Part shown: positions 33,075-45,111 of the stretch, one piece after another | How the letters are laid out: every line of letters begins with the position of its first letter | Numbering within the stretch: the first letter of the stretch is position 1 | From: Simplicillium sp. C3G150-2 | Taxonomy: Eukaryota > Ascomycota > Sordariomycetes > Hypocreales > Cordycipitaceae | Assembly: GCA_022702485.1 (NCBI GenBank) | Contig: JAJIYY010000001.1 | Location: forward strand, 4,588,001 to 4,652,000 | DNA: 64,000 nucleotides | Direction: 5' to 3' | The notes under the pieces: model-generated | What the model was told of the DNA's origin: nothing | Database searches by the model: none | The model's input: the letters and a program-made list of their open reading frames with translations, nothing else | Translations under genes and position numbers: made by a program

Positions 33075-34490
33075 ATGCGTGTAATTCACAGTGTGCCCGC
33101 CACGATAGGCGCTCTGCTTGCTGCGAGCGTTGCACAAGCCCAATATCTCGTTAACGAGCTCAGCTTTGGCAGCAACGGAAGGTATGAGCAGTCTCCCGAG
33201 ATTTAAGTCAATTACATGTAATCTAACAATATCTTAATCAACAGAGTCGGACTTCCTGAATCTCCCGACCACATCCCTCATTTCATCACTTCAGGCACGC
33301 CAGCCCGCCCTGATATCCTCTCGAACAAAGTCATTCTGACACCGATACACCCTGGAAACCAACGTGGTGCCATTTGGGGCGAGCGACCTTTGAACAGACC
33401 CGACTGGACGGCAGATGTGGACTTCCGAGCTTCTGGTGACGAGCGAGCTGGAGGTAACCTCAACATCTGGTTGGTCAAGGATGGCAACAACCAAGTTGGA
33501 TCTAACAGTGTTTACACTGTTGGCCGCTTCGAGGGTCTAGTGCTGGTGTTGGATCAACATGGTAACCATGGCGGAATGCTCCGCGGTTTCCTCAACGACG
33601 GTTCCACGGACTACTCAAAGCAGCAGAGCCTTGATAACCTCGCATTCGGACACTGCCAGTTTGCCTATCGCAACTTGGGCAGACCCGCGCAGATCAAGCT
33701 TCTGCAGAACAATTACGGTTTCAAAGTTGAAATTGACGGCCGTCGTTGCTTTGACAGCAACAAAATCACCATTCCAAATGGCTACAACTTTGGTGTTACA
33801 GCTGCCACGCCAGAGAACCCAGATTCGTTTGAAATTTTCAAGCTCGTCGTCATGTCTGAGAGCACCGATGGCCGACAGATCACCAACGATCAAGGCAGCA
33901 ACCAAAATAGCTTCCAGTACTCTTCGCAACACCAAATTCCCGCTCAGGGCCAAGACAACAACCAGGGCAGTGGCCAAGCTCCGCAATTTGGTGAAGAAGC
34001 GTTCAAGAACATCATCCCAGACCAGGATGCAGATATCTTCCAAACATCCAAGACACAGTTCCAGGACCTGCACAACCGCTTGCAGCAGGCTACTCACCAG
34101 ATTTCTGCAGTCTACCGTGGCGTGAGTAAGCATCACGAAATGGATGAGGCGCGCCACCACGAGATCAAGGATATGTTCACCTCAATGCGAGCCGAGTTCG
34201 CCAAGCTTGATAAGCTTGACCAGCTGAGTGACTTGCAGAACAAGATTGCCGAGATTCAAAGAGACTTTGCAAACCTGCGCGACGACGTCAACCGCAGAAT
34301 GTCCGCCAGCGAAGCTGCTACCCGTGGTGTTTTGAGCGACCACCACCGCACCCTGTCTCAAAGCGTGTCCGACAACCTGCCGAGCCACGGAAGACTAATC
34401 TTTATTCTTGTTGGCTCTCAGATTGTCTTGGCTGTCGCATACATCGTATACAAGAGACGCAAGGCGGCTGGCCCCAAGAAGTACTTGTAA
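33075..34490 (+). CDS. EMP47: L-type lectin cargo receptor (Emp47 / ERGIC-53 family)
   Basis: Type I membrane lectin that cycles between ER and Golgi and carries glycoproteins into COPII vesicles. Two exons (33075-33181 and 33245-34490) give 450 residues. A signal peptide covers residues 1-22 (cut after AQA). The legume-lectin-like domain runs about 24-235 with NELSFGSNGR, WTADVDFRASG, GGNLNIWLVKD and FEGLVLVLDQHGNHGG. A Gln/Asn-rich linker follows, then a coiled coil (about 270-400) for oligomerisation, one membrane span at about 420-437, and a tail ending KKYL, a dilysine-type ER retrieval signal. Convergent with the aminopeptidase gene. The assignment between Emp47 and Emp46 or ERGIC-53 names is by family only. 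Confidence 0.92.
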
Positions 34491-34700
34491 GGGAGTTCGA
34501 GTGACGGGGAGGAGGAAAATGTTTAACGGAGAGACTCGGGTTGTGGTTTTTTGTATAGAATGGGATGGGTTGTTGTTTGCATGCAAATGAGTTTATGTCT
34601 GTGCTCGCAACACTGTAGCACATAAAATGAAATTTTATTCAATGACGATTTAGTCGAACAAATATGGCAGTGATATCCAACTACATAGAAACAGACCAAA

Positions 34701-36434
34701 TCACTTTCTACCATTGATAACATCCAACAGCTCATCGCCCTTTGGAGCTGTTGTCAAATTCTCGTAGCCATCTTCGGTAACCAGGATACAGTCCTCGTAT
34801 CGAATTCCGCCGACTTCGTAGTACTTCTCCAACAGCTCCCAGTTGATGAATTTGGAGTGGTTGGGGTCGTCACGGAAAAATCCTTCGAGGTATTCTCTAC
34901 AGAAGTATCTATAAGACAGTTTATGTCAGTTAGTTGTTTCCATATGGCCTTGTTCATTTGTAATGTTTGACTTACAGTCCTGGTTCGACGGTGACAATCA
35001 TTCCAGGCCTCAGCTTAGCCCTTTCGGCGACGGAGGCTTTCTTCATCTCGCCCAGCTTCTCGGGCGAGATGAACTCTCTCTTACCGTTTTCCAATCCTAA
35101 ATGCTTTTCCACCGATAGGGGACGCACGCCTTGCACATCATGGGTCTCAAGTCCGATATGATGACCCAACCCGTGGGGGAAGAAGGCGGTGACTGTGTTT
35201 GCTTCCGCAATCTCGTCAATATCGCCCTGCAGGACGCCGAGCTCGTGCAGGCCCTCGAGACCAATTTGACCAGCCAGTAAATGAAGCTCACGGAAAACTT
35301 TGCCAGGTCGGACGCCGTCAATGCACTCCTTTTGCATGCGCTGGACGATCTTGTTGATGCCTTGAGCAAGGGGCGAGAAGTGGCCTGAAATAGGCAGCGT
35401 GCGGGTGATATCACTAGCGTAGCAATTAACTTCCGCACCGGCGTCAAGGACGACAGACGATCTGCCTTCAAGCGGCTGGTTGTTGCTGTTGTAGTGCAAT
35501 GTTGAGGCGTTGATGCCTGAGCCAGCAATGATGTTATATGGCATTACAGAGCCGTAGCTAGCACAGATACCCAGGAACATGCCGGCAATTTCGGACTCGT
35601 TCTTCATACGAAGAATAGAAGATGCCACTTTTCGGTGTGCAATGCTCGCAATATCGTTGGCCCGGCGACACAGGGCAATTTCATATTCGTCCTTGACAAC
35701 GCGAGCTCGGTCCATGGCAGGAAGCAGGTTAGATGTGTCGATATGAGCAGTCTGGGCCTTCATTGACGACAGAGGTGGCTGCTGGTCGGGATGAAGGGCG
35801 TATACTGCTGTGGACGACTTGACATGTTTCTCTAGGAACTGTGGCAGCTCGCTGATGTATCGAGCCTCATCAACATTGTAGCTTCGTTGAGCCTGGGCCG
35901 TCGTGGGCGATTTACCAAACCAGAGGATCTGTCTCGGGTCGACATATGGCACCCAAAGAATGAGATGCTCCAAGGATATATCATAAGTTACGGCGCAATC
36001 GGCAAAGTTTGCACCGGTAATGTAATAAAAGCTGTCACGATGTCAGGTACCTGAAAATCATAGATGGGAGAAGGAGCACAGCATACTATCGTCTCTGGCG
36101 AAACGTCGCATCTTGATCAGAGTCTTCCCAGAGTTTACTAGTTTGTCCAGGAAGGTATATCAAACCCTCTTTGACGCCCAGCTCGGCGACAACCTTTCGA
36201 GCATGGCTCTTGGCGGGATACTTTTGCCTCAAGAGTTCCGAGTCTCGCTTCAGCTGACAAGTCCTTTGACTGGCTATAGGGCTGCTTTCAATGAGTTTGT
36301 CTGCCCCCAGATCACTGAAACAGAAAGCGTTAGCTCGATGGTTGCAGTCTAAAGGATTAGAGTTGACCGTACATTCTCTGGAAGTCCTTCTCGTCAATAA
36401 GCTCATAGTCGAGGTGCATGGTGAATGAATCCAT
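34701..36434 (-). CDS. Xaa-Pro aminopeptidase (aminopeptidase P, M24B)
   Basis: Metallopeptidase that removes N-terminal residues preceding proline. Four exons (36434-36373, 36314-36087, 36031-34976, 34908-34701) total 518 codons (517 residues). The N-terminal domain has the typical RRYFYYITGANF segment restored by splicing. The pita-bread catalytic domain shows the full set of metal ligands: two Asp in VVLDAGAEVNCYASDITR, His in GLGHHIGLETHD, Glu in VTVEPGLYF (spanning intron 3), and Glu in GGIRYEDCILVTEDG. No signal peptide or mitochondrial presequence is seen, so it is probably cytosolic, like the fungal PEPP group. Confidence 0.93.
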
Positions 36435-37271
36435 AGCGACTGAGGTTCTCTTCAAACCAAATGTATAAAAAATCTTGGATTCGGTTCCTCTCGGTTAAAA
36501 TATACTCTTCCAGACCGACCACTTCGCAGCTTGTCCGATACCGCAAAACATTCAAGACACGTAACGATGTGCAGCACTATGGGGTAATGGAAATGACCAG
36601 AACCGTGGCCTTGAACAACATTGCTTGGACTAATTAGCTAGCGCTGTGTCCCCCGAAGCCACTGAATGTGGAGAGGCTTCGGGGAGCTGAAAGCGGCCAG
36701 CGACACAAGTCACACGCACTGAGACAGCAGCACCCGTTCAGGGCATCCACAGCGACATATTGCCCAAACGGCCCTCCTGGTTCAAGGTGTGCCAAGTGTT
36801 CGCGCCAAATCTATTATCGTCGTCATTTCGACATGGCCATCGATTTAATGCCTTGATATATATCTTTAACATTGCATTTATATGTATCTTGTAATTACAA
36901 AAATCAGAGAGTAAAAACAACCATTGTTCGTCTCTATCGACGACCCGGCCACGTTTCTCCGGGTCAACACCAGTACAAAGAAATCGATATCAAATGAATG
37001 CCCAAATGCGCAAAACAAGAAAAAACGCCTTGCTATTCGTCCCAGGTCCGTCCTGAATTTCCAAAAAAAAAATAGACAAATGAGAACAAGAGGGATGGAT
37101 GCGCAATGATAAGTACACGCCAAAAAGCCGTAGTGCTCCGAGCAGTCAAAAGCGCACTCGCCTGATAACACGAACCCAACATTGCCACTTCCTCTTCCAA
37201 CGCCTTAACCAACACCCAGCACTTTCTGTGCTAATAAAAATCGCAAACAGGGGTATCGCCTCACCATGTCA
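36435..37271. other. aminopeptidase promoter / transcription factor 3' flank
   Basis: About 837 bases. Open frames are short and overlapping. No gene supported. Confidence 0.45.
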
Positions 37272-40200
37272 CTACATTCCTTGAAAACCTCCGCGACCCG
37301 ACCCAAAGAAACTGCCAAAATCTGGCTGCATTCCGTGTTCCGTGAACATCTGCTCGATTTGCCGCTCTTGCTGTCTCTCAGCTCGCACTCGTTTGTTAAA
37401 GAAGGGGAATCCACCCAGGCGCCCGCGTTGCTGTTGACGCTGTTGGGGTTGCGGTGCCGCCTGTGGCTGTGGCTGTAGTTGGGGTTGCGATGGACGTGAC
37501 TGAGATGCTTGGCGTTGAGGTTGCGCCTGAGGTTGCGGTTGCGGTTGCGGTTGACGTTGGGCTTGTGGTTGATGAATCCCCATCATAGCATTTGGATCAT
37601 ACATGCTCGCGGTCATGGCCATCGGAGTTTGTGCCTGGGTCTGCTGTTGGACGATGTATGGAGGCGGCTGTCCTAGAAACTGATCGCTCATCTCGTCGAT
37701 AGAGCCAGGGAAGAAGAAATTGCCGTCTTGTGCCATTGCAGCAGCCGGAGAGCCAGCCTTCTGCTGGAAGCCGAGCTCGAGCATCGGCTGGTTGGGATAT
37801 GCGAATGGGTCTTCCGAGGGAAACATGAGTGAGTCCAACTTGTGTACGGGATTGTGGGTAGCTTGAGGGGCCATTGACTGTGCCATAAACGCGTGTGGGT
37901 TGGCACTGGCAGCGGTGCCAGTCGACTCAGGAGTTGCCCGAGAAGAAATGTCAACTCCATACACGTCATGCATATTGTTCGAGTATGCACCATCGCGGAA
38001 AGTGTGGTCGGAAGGGGCCAGTCCATCTCCCGAACTAAGCGAGTTGGGTGTGCCAAAGGCGCCACTGCGGCTGCGCATCAGATCCTCAGACCTTGCTGGG
38101 GACATGATGTGCGTCATTGGTTGGTACTGAGATGCAATACTGCCAGGTTTGGTTCCCGCAGATGGTCGTTGTTTGGCCGTCACCGGTCGAGCTCTACCTT
38201 GTTCCATCATTTCTGGGATCTGGTTGAACAGAGCAGTAAGAGCATTGCTTATCATCTCTGCGACCATACACTTGTCGGCGAGATCCGCGATCATTTGACG
38301 ACCGGCGCGCGCATCTTGAAGCACCTCGGCGCAGCCAGGCTTTCCTGGGTTCTCTACAGCATAGAAAACGAGAGAGATGACCGCAAAGAACTCCGTGTAC
38401 AACATAAACCAATAAGGCCCGCTGAGCACACGTTGCTTGCGGATTTCGAGGCCAATATGCACAATGTTCCGTGACACGCTAATTGCAGCCGCAGCGCAAG
38501 CGTAGGAGAGCTCGTTCACTTTCGCGCCTTGCGTTAAGCGAGGAGACACATAATGCAAGAAGGGGCGGTACAAAACAAGCTGAACATGAGCATACGCAAA
38601 TCGAAGCAAGTGCCGGACGCGAACCACTTCGATAGGGCCCTCTGAACTAGGTCGCCACGCTTCGGGTAGTTTCTCGTACCAGTGATGTAGATCGGTTTCG
38701 ATTTCCTTGATGCGGCTGTAGTTTATCAAATAGGTCTGCGTGGGCTTGTCGCCTTTCATAGCTCCTTGACCAGCCGATTTCATGGGATAGACAAATTTCG
38801 TGATTTTGTTTAATGTTTCCATCAGGCGTGTATGCGCATTGAAAGCTTCAATAAAGGACGGCGTGCCTAATGGAGGCTGTATCGTGCCTTGGTTTGTGAT
38901 AAACTCGTCGTCGATCTCGATAGGATAAGGCTGGTCGATATCATCACTATGTAATAGTAAGGGAAAGCCGAGAAGAGTCGATACGTATATGTCCATTTGG
39001 CGAATGACGTAAAACACCCGTTTTCGAGACTCCTGTTCAATGTTGCTGATCTGCTCATGTCGAATATCGCGGTGCAGTCCCATACGTAAAGCTGCTCTCA
39101 GAGCAACACCGATGTACCCGTAACAGCTACTGAGGTTTGATGAAGACTGGAGAAAGAGGATGATGAATAATAATGTCTGGATTGAGACAAGGTCGCGACA
39201 GTCCGATGGGTCCTTTAAAATTGTTCTCGCTGCCCGGCAATATTTGGCGCTATGTGTATGTTAGCTCATGTCGCAATATCTTCTCAGGCAAGTTGATAGG
39301 AAATACACACCCTTCCTCGGTTGCGGCTTGATAGCTGACTGCTTCGGCAGAGTCGTCAAAATTGTTATACATGCAACCCAGGGCCAGGACGGAATAGAAC
39401 AGCCCAAGAAATTGCGTCTCTTCTTGGTTCAGGCTTTCGAGCGGTGTATCGTATATGCGATCTAGTTTCTGATAGAAGACGGGAATGTGAACGATGCGAA
39501 TGAGACAGGTCGCGCAGCTCAGCGAGTAGTAGCACAAGCGACGAGCCACATCTTTTGGTGGCAGTTCTGGTAGTGAATAATTGGATGCAGAAGATTGACT
39601 TCCTTGTAAGGGATCGAGGGCCAGAGCGATAGATGACTGATCAGGCCGGGGTAAAAATGGTCCGCTGGTAATAGGATCGAGCATGCCACGGAATTGCTCT
39701 TTCATTCGCTTGAGGAACACTGTTCCTGATGAGTTACCGTGATAGTCCCACGATCCCTTTTCGTCCAAATCGAGTTGACCAATAGAGTCGATCATCGAAG
39801 TGAGTTTGATATCATTGGGTTCCATCGGTACTGGGTTGATTGGCATCTTGCTGGCAGCCTGGGCGCGTACATTTTCCCGGTTATGGAATTCTTGTCGGAC
39901 CGCGGGATCCAGATTGGGGTCGGCTAAATCGATATCGGGAACAAACTTGCGAAGGAGGGCTTCTGCGCGATGTAGTCGGCCTTCTAAAGCTTCGATATAC
40001 TGGGGAGCAGGGTTTCTTCTACGGTTGGATGGCTTGTCGTAGGTGCATTCTAAAGACATGTTGTGTTAGACGTCATGGCTCCATGAGATGAAGAGGGCGT
40101 GTCAATCCAGTGAATCTTACCATAGCTGTACACGGAACAGTGTGTGCAAGGCTGCTTGCCATCGCACTTGATCTTTTTGCGTCGGCATTCGTCGCACGCT

Positions 40201-40364
40201 CGAGTCACTCGTCGCCGTTTCTGAATCGGTTGGGTGGCACCTGCGGCTTGCCTGTCCTCAATTTCGATATCGGAGACGAGGCCGTCGCCGGGCGAGAGTG
40301 CATCACGGATGGTCCAGTCCGTGACAGACAAAGGCCCGACTTCGTCGTCTGATATGTCCGCCAT
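37272..40364 (-). CDS. Zn(II)2Cys6 fungal transcription factor
   Basis: Three exons (40364-40121, 40049-39311, 39249-37272) give 986 residues. The zinc cluster at 57-83 has the pattern C-x2-C-x6-C-x5-C-x2-C-x6-C; its last Cys lies on exon 2, so splicing of the 71-nt intron is required to complete it. It is preceded by a basic KRRRVTRA and followed by a linker with a short heptad-like dimerisation stretch (YIEALEGRLHRAEALLRKF). The fungal_trans regulatory domain spans about 230-650, including GYIGVALRAALRMGLHRD. The C-terminus is Gln/Pro-rich low complexity, likely an activation region. The cluster and linker remind me of the COL-26/BglR carbon-sensing group, but that is a weak memory-based suggestion. 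A 4.7 kb gene-free region lies upstream. Confidence 0.9.
37430..37571 (-). repeat. Gln/Pro-coding hexanucleotide repeat tract
   Basis: GGTTGC-type hexamers on the plus strand repeat imperfectly here, encoding alternating Gln-Pro and Gln-Ala on the minus strand near the C-terminus of the zinc-cluster factor. Such tracts vary in length between strains. The repeat is inside the coding frame. Confidence 0.6.
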
Positions 40365-43300
40365 GGTGTAGATGCGTCAAGCGATGGATTTATTCGTAAA
40401 GCAGAGCCGTACTTTGATGATTCGGAGTAGTCTTTTTGGGGGCTTGGCGTAATAATTCTCTCAATCGTGGATGGTATTCGTGTCGCGATTGTTTAATTCT
40501 CGCAAATTTCGATAAATTTCAATGTAGTCGGAACAGATAGGCGCATTCAATGAAATGATCTGCCTCGAATTTATTTGGAAGAACGAGTCGCAGGGGTGGC
40601 AGACGGCGTCGAGGAGCGACAAGAATTTATTTGCCAGTGCCAGGGAAGCGAAGCCAGAGGGGCAGCGCAAATCCCAATTACCCCGATTTATGTGGCACTC
40701 TAGGCCATCAGATTGACGGTGCGAAATTCAGTATCGGAGGGCGTCGTCGTCAAGGATCGTTGGGGTTGTTGGGTGAAGGATTGATGCCGCTGGTAGGTAC
40801 GTAAGATCGTTTGGCGATGGGACAGACTCGGGCGGATTTGGGGGAGGGGATGGAGGGAGAGCGTCTCGGCGCAGGCTTGCCCAGGGCCTGAACCTTTTTT
40901 CGGGGGGACAGAACTCTGGGGCCAGTCAGAGTACGCCAAAAGCCTAGTAGGAGCGGCGGCGGAGCGGTGGTGGGCAGACCAGTAGACTAGGGGCAGCAGG
41001 ACGACGACGACGACGGCGACCAAGCCCACCGCAACACCATGGGTCAGGTACCTGTCGTGTCAGGGATGGGCCGCTCACTGTAGAAGTCTGGCCGACGCCT
41101 GTACGTACACACACGAACAAGCTGGAGACGAATGAGCAGGAACGGGGCCCCCACAGCGCAGGGAAATATGGAGTCGCCAGCGAATCGTTTGGCAGGACGG
41201 GCTGGCGCACCACTAATATTGAGCGGGTGGCACTTGCCGATGGTGCAGTCTCGTAACCGTAGTTAACGAGAGTCATTATTGTGCCCCCAAAAACACAAGT
41301 CCTTTCTCTGATGCTTAGCGCACGTCGACCTCTGCTTTGTCGGAGCGGGACCAATTCCACTGTCATGCTGCGCCTTGGCTCCCCTTTGGCTCCATCTATT
41401 TAGCTGCCACTGTCGTCAGTCTGCTGCACCTAATGCGAAGCCAAATAGTTTGTGGTCGCGGTTGAGTACACCAGGCCAATCATATTTCGAAGCAATATTT
41501 CCTATCCCTTTCCAGATTCTCGCATTGTCGCATTCTGCAGGACTTAAAGTCCTTTTTTTCTAATGCTGCTCGAGCATTGTCTACGCTATCGTCGTTCTTG
41601 AAAACATACAGCTCGGTCCTCGTCCTCTCTGCAGTTTTTGTTGCAGACACTTCGACCCCAATTGTCGGGAAAGAAAGGAGAGACAAAAAAGTTGCATAAT
41701 CGGTATCCCATTGGAAGGGGAATCCCTCCTACCCTACCCTACCGGTCTTCGGTACAACGGCTGCTACTCTGCGATGTACATCTCAGCCACAATAAGGTAG
41801 TTTTCGCATCAACAAAATAGTGTCGGTGACGGCGACAGCCCAGCTGCAGTGTAGCATTGACAAAGGTTTGAAATGCTTCATAGGCCTCTATGGAACGCAC
41901 CACGGGTTTGAATTATTCAACGGCCCTGCACGACTCAAATAAGCTGCTTCACTAGTCTACTCATTACATGCGCAGTGTAAGTAAGCATTGGACGATGCTG
42001 GATCCGTCGTGGTGGTCTTTTGCATCCATGAAGGCGCGTAGCACAACACAAATCTAGCCGATTCCCGCAATTATCTGAGGCTCATCCACCTTATTGTAAC
42101 CTCAATGGTCGTGATAGTGGTCTTGGCCTGCTCTGTTATTTTAGAGATGAAACACAATTTGGTAAGAGGACTGTAGATAAGCAGTTGCCTGGACTGATCA
42201 GCACTCAACTTCAACAAGCTCGTCCAAGCTCTGCTCCTGTTTTGTCGCCGAGGCCTCTCCCACTAAAACTCACATCTAGAGGGCTCCAGTTCTACAGGCA
42301 GTAGATCGATTAATTAATAAAACTCTCAATGTTAAGAAATGTAGGCGGAGAATGGAATTGTGGCTACGTTGAGAAAACATGTTGTGCCCGTGGCGCTCGA
42401 TTTTGTTTCATTTCCCTCGCTAAGCCTCGAGCGATGTGAATGACAACCACTCTCGATGATTCAGCTAGATCCGAGAACCTCGATCGCTTGGCTAATGAGT
42501 ACACACATTTTCATGCGTCTAGACTGCTGACAAGCGAAGTAATTGTGCGATCTCATGAGACTTACTTTTACGTCTAAAAGCCCGGGACTAGTCAGGTCGT
42601 GCCGGCGAACGGGGCTGCAGAGTAATACTCTGGGTCGACCAAAGGGATGGTGGTATGCACGCATTTCACAGCACCAATGGCCGTATTCGCAAATGCTAGG
42701 GCAGCTAGGGGGGCCGGTCAATGTCAGGCTCAATATCAATAGCCGTACGGAGTACATGAATGCGCAGTGCGGTCGGTCGTGTAATCAGCTCGCTGTAATT
42801 GGTATGTATGTACTGACAAGGTCTGCAGCAACGCCCCGACCCTCGTCATGGAACAATAACTTGCATGTAAGCCGCGCGGCATTCGGTATGGACCACATGC
42901 ACCATGTGTCGCTTCCACAAGACAGCGGCAAGGTGATCGTCTTGCTTGTTCTGGGCATTTGTGGCCGCTGGGCATCGCAAATCGATCACCACTGTACTGT
43001 ATCCCGAATGCTTCCCTCCATGCCACAACATCCCATCAAACAAATTTCTGTCGACCGCTTTTGGCGCCACCGAATCGGCACCGAAATGGGGTTATCGGCG
43101 GCGATGCTTCGCTAGTGCCAAAGTGAAATCCATCAGCTTGACAGTGAAATTTGATGTCCACGTTGCCAGAATTGCTACAGCACGGATGAGAAGCACAGCG
43201 TTCCCACTTTAGTGATCCCACCTGAGCCGATCCTTGGCACTGATTCGTTTTCATGTCGCCGACAGAGGCACTAAAGGCTGCAGGGTTTGAACGATTGTGT

Positions 43301-45111
43301 ATTCCGCGGTCATCTCTGCGCGCACTTGCCTGTTGAGGCAGCTGGGCAAGCCTTTGCACCGCAGGCGTTTTGCCATCCAGCAGCCGTGTTATCCGTCCTC
43401 TCCTCGAACGAGGAACAACGAAGCGACCGAGACTTTTGTCTGCGTGAGCACGGAGTGGCACACTCCCGGATGGCAAAGTCCCTGATTCGCTCGCGGTGGA
43501 ACCACCACCTCGTTAACCACCATCGAACTTTGAGTGCGCGAGCGGCATTGGTCCGACCGATGTCATTTGGTCGGCAGAAACCCTCAGAGTGGTTATTACA
43601 TCACAGTACTGGCGCCACGTTGAATACCATCGGTTGCCAAGAGTCGCAATCCCATTGCCCTGCAAGCCAACCTTGGGCGCAGCCAATCGTGTCTTGCACT
43701 GACCGATATTTGCGGCGTTTTCCCTAGCCCAACGCTCTTTTTGGCTTGATACCACCCACACTAGTGCTAGTCCAGCCTTCAGAGGCTCTAGATAGATTGC
43801 CTACATCGCAGGTTTGCTTCTTTCCTCAAAGCCTCGAATACCCGCAAGCCTCTGTAACAGTGGCGTACTTGCTGTCTGGTTGCACGCTTACCATACGAGC
43901 AGTGTTGGATTGCGCGAGGAATCGCAGTTGGTTGTAGTGTGAATTAGCATTTGGCTCTGCAAATAAGCTGCGTAGCATGTCACTATCTCAGTACTTCGTA
44001 CATAGCATCACAAGACTGTGGCAGCGTCAATTTGCAACTGACCATTGACGCTGATTGGGGATGCTCGGCTCCAGATCGCCGTCATCCGTTTTACTCGATC
44101 GGAGCGTAATATCAAGCTACCCAGCAAGTAATTCCAATTGGGCCAATTTGCAAAACATGTCTTGGCGAATTCAGGAGCCCGGTTGTCGCGGGAAAGTGGT
44201 TACGCGGCCAGACTGAGCACCCAGTACACAGCCCGTTCCGGACGATACATGAATTAACGCGGACGAAGTTCATCTGCCGGCTAAATCTCAATAGCCTCTC
44301 GAGAGTTGCCCATGAACCAGGTATTAGCCAGGAACACATCTGCTGTAATAGTGGTAACTATTGTGCGATTTATCGTAGAATTATGTGCAAAGCCACTGGA
44401 CGGCGTGTGTTGAATTCCCGCTGTTGGGTGAATGAATGCAAACTCGCACAGCCACAGCCTATTTGGTGTTGAAAACAGAATAGATTTCTCGGATTCATTT
44501 GCTATTGATCATTAGTTAAACAAAATGATTAATTTCTCCAAATTCGACTGCTTGGGTGATGCAAGAAACCCGTCATGGATGCCAAATAGATCACTGTGGA
44601 CATATTGGTACCATTGGCCTTCTTAAATACAACTGAAATATTTGGTTTGCTTCAAAGGCTTTTCCAGAATTATCATCTTTATCTGTCGTAATTTTAAATT
44701 ATATCGAAGTCCTTGGTCAAGTCTGCGGTGTACGGTGGTCTAGCCCTTTACACCCTGCCTACCAACCGGATCTGTCATCATTACAGCGTCTATTTAATAT
44801 GCATAGCTAGTATGCAAATTTGATGTGACCTTAACCGGGACTTTTTAATCGGAATTGTTTCCTTTGTTAAATCCATGCTACACTGTCTATTTTGAGCAGC
44901 ACAGAATCGCTGCCTTCCCCCCCTCGTCTCCAGGCTCCAGCCTGTGGAGCATTCGCCGCCTGCCAGCCGCCGCCGCGCTAACAAGCTTCGAACCCCGCCA
45001 TCGTCACCTGTGAGCTTCACACCACACTTCCTTCAACTCGAACCAAACGAAGCGAAAATCGTATCCACAACTTCCTGTACCATACGGCCGAACTTGCTAT
45101 ATGATACTGGC
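40365..45111. other. 4.7 kb gene-free gap, divergent promoter of transcription factor and CSN1
   Basis: The largest complete gap in the window. Forward and reverse open frames around 42.5-43.7 kb reach 190 codons, but they overlap antisense, have irregular composition and contain no domain I know. The 11-mer GTACGGAGTAC occurs at 42745-42755. A short CCTAC tandem lies near 41727-41742. I see no transposon ends, no RNA gene and no marked AT-bias of repeat-induced mutation. It probably holds the extended promoter of the zinc-cluster factor. Confidence 0.45.

Noticed and set aside
42543..43115. 190-codon forward frame in the 4.7 kb gap
   Set aside because: Sequence lacks protein-like periodicity and overlaps several opposite-strand frames; no family resemblance and no transposon features.
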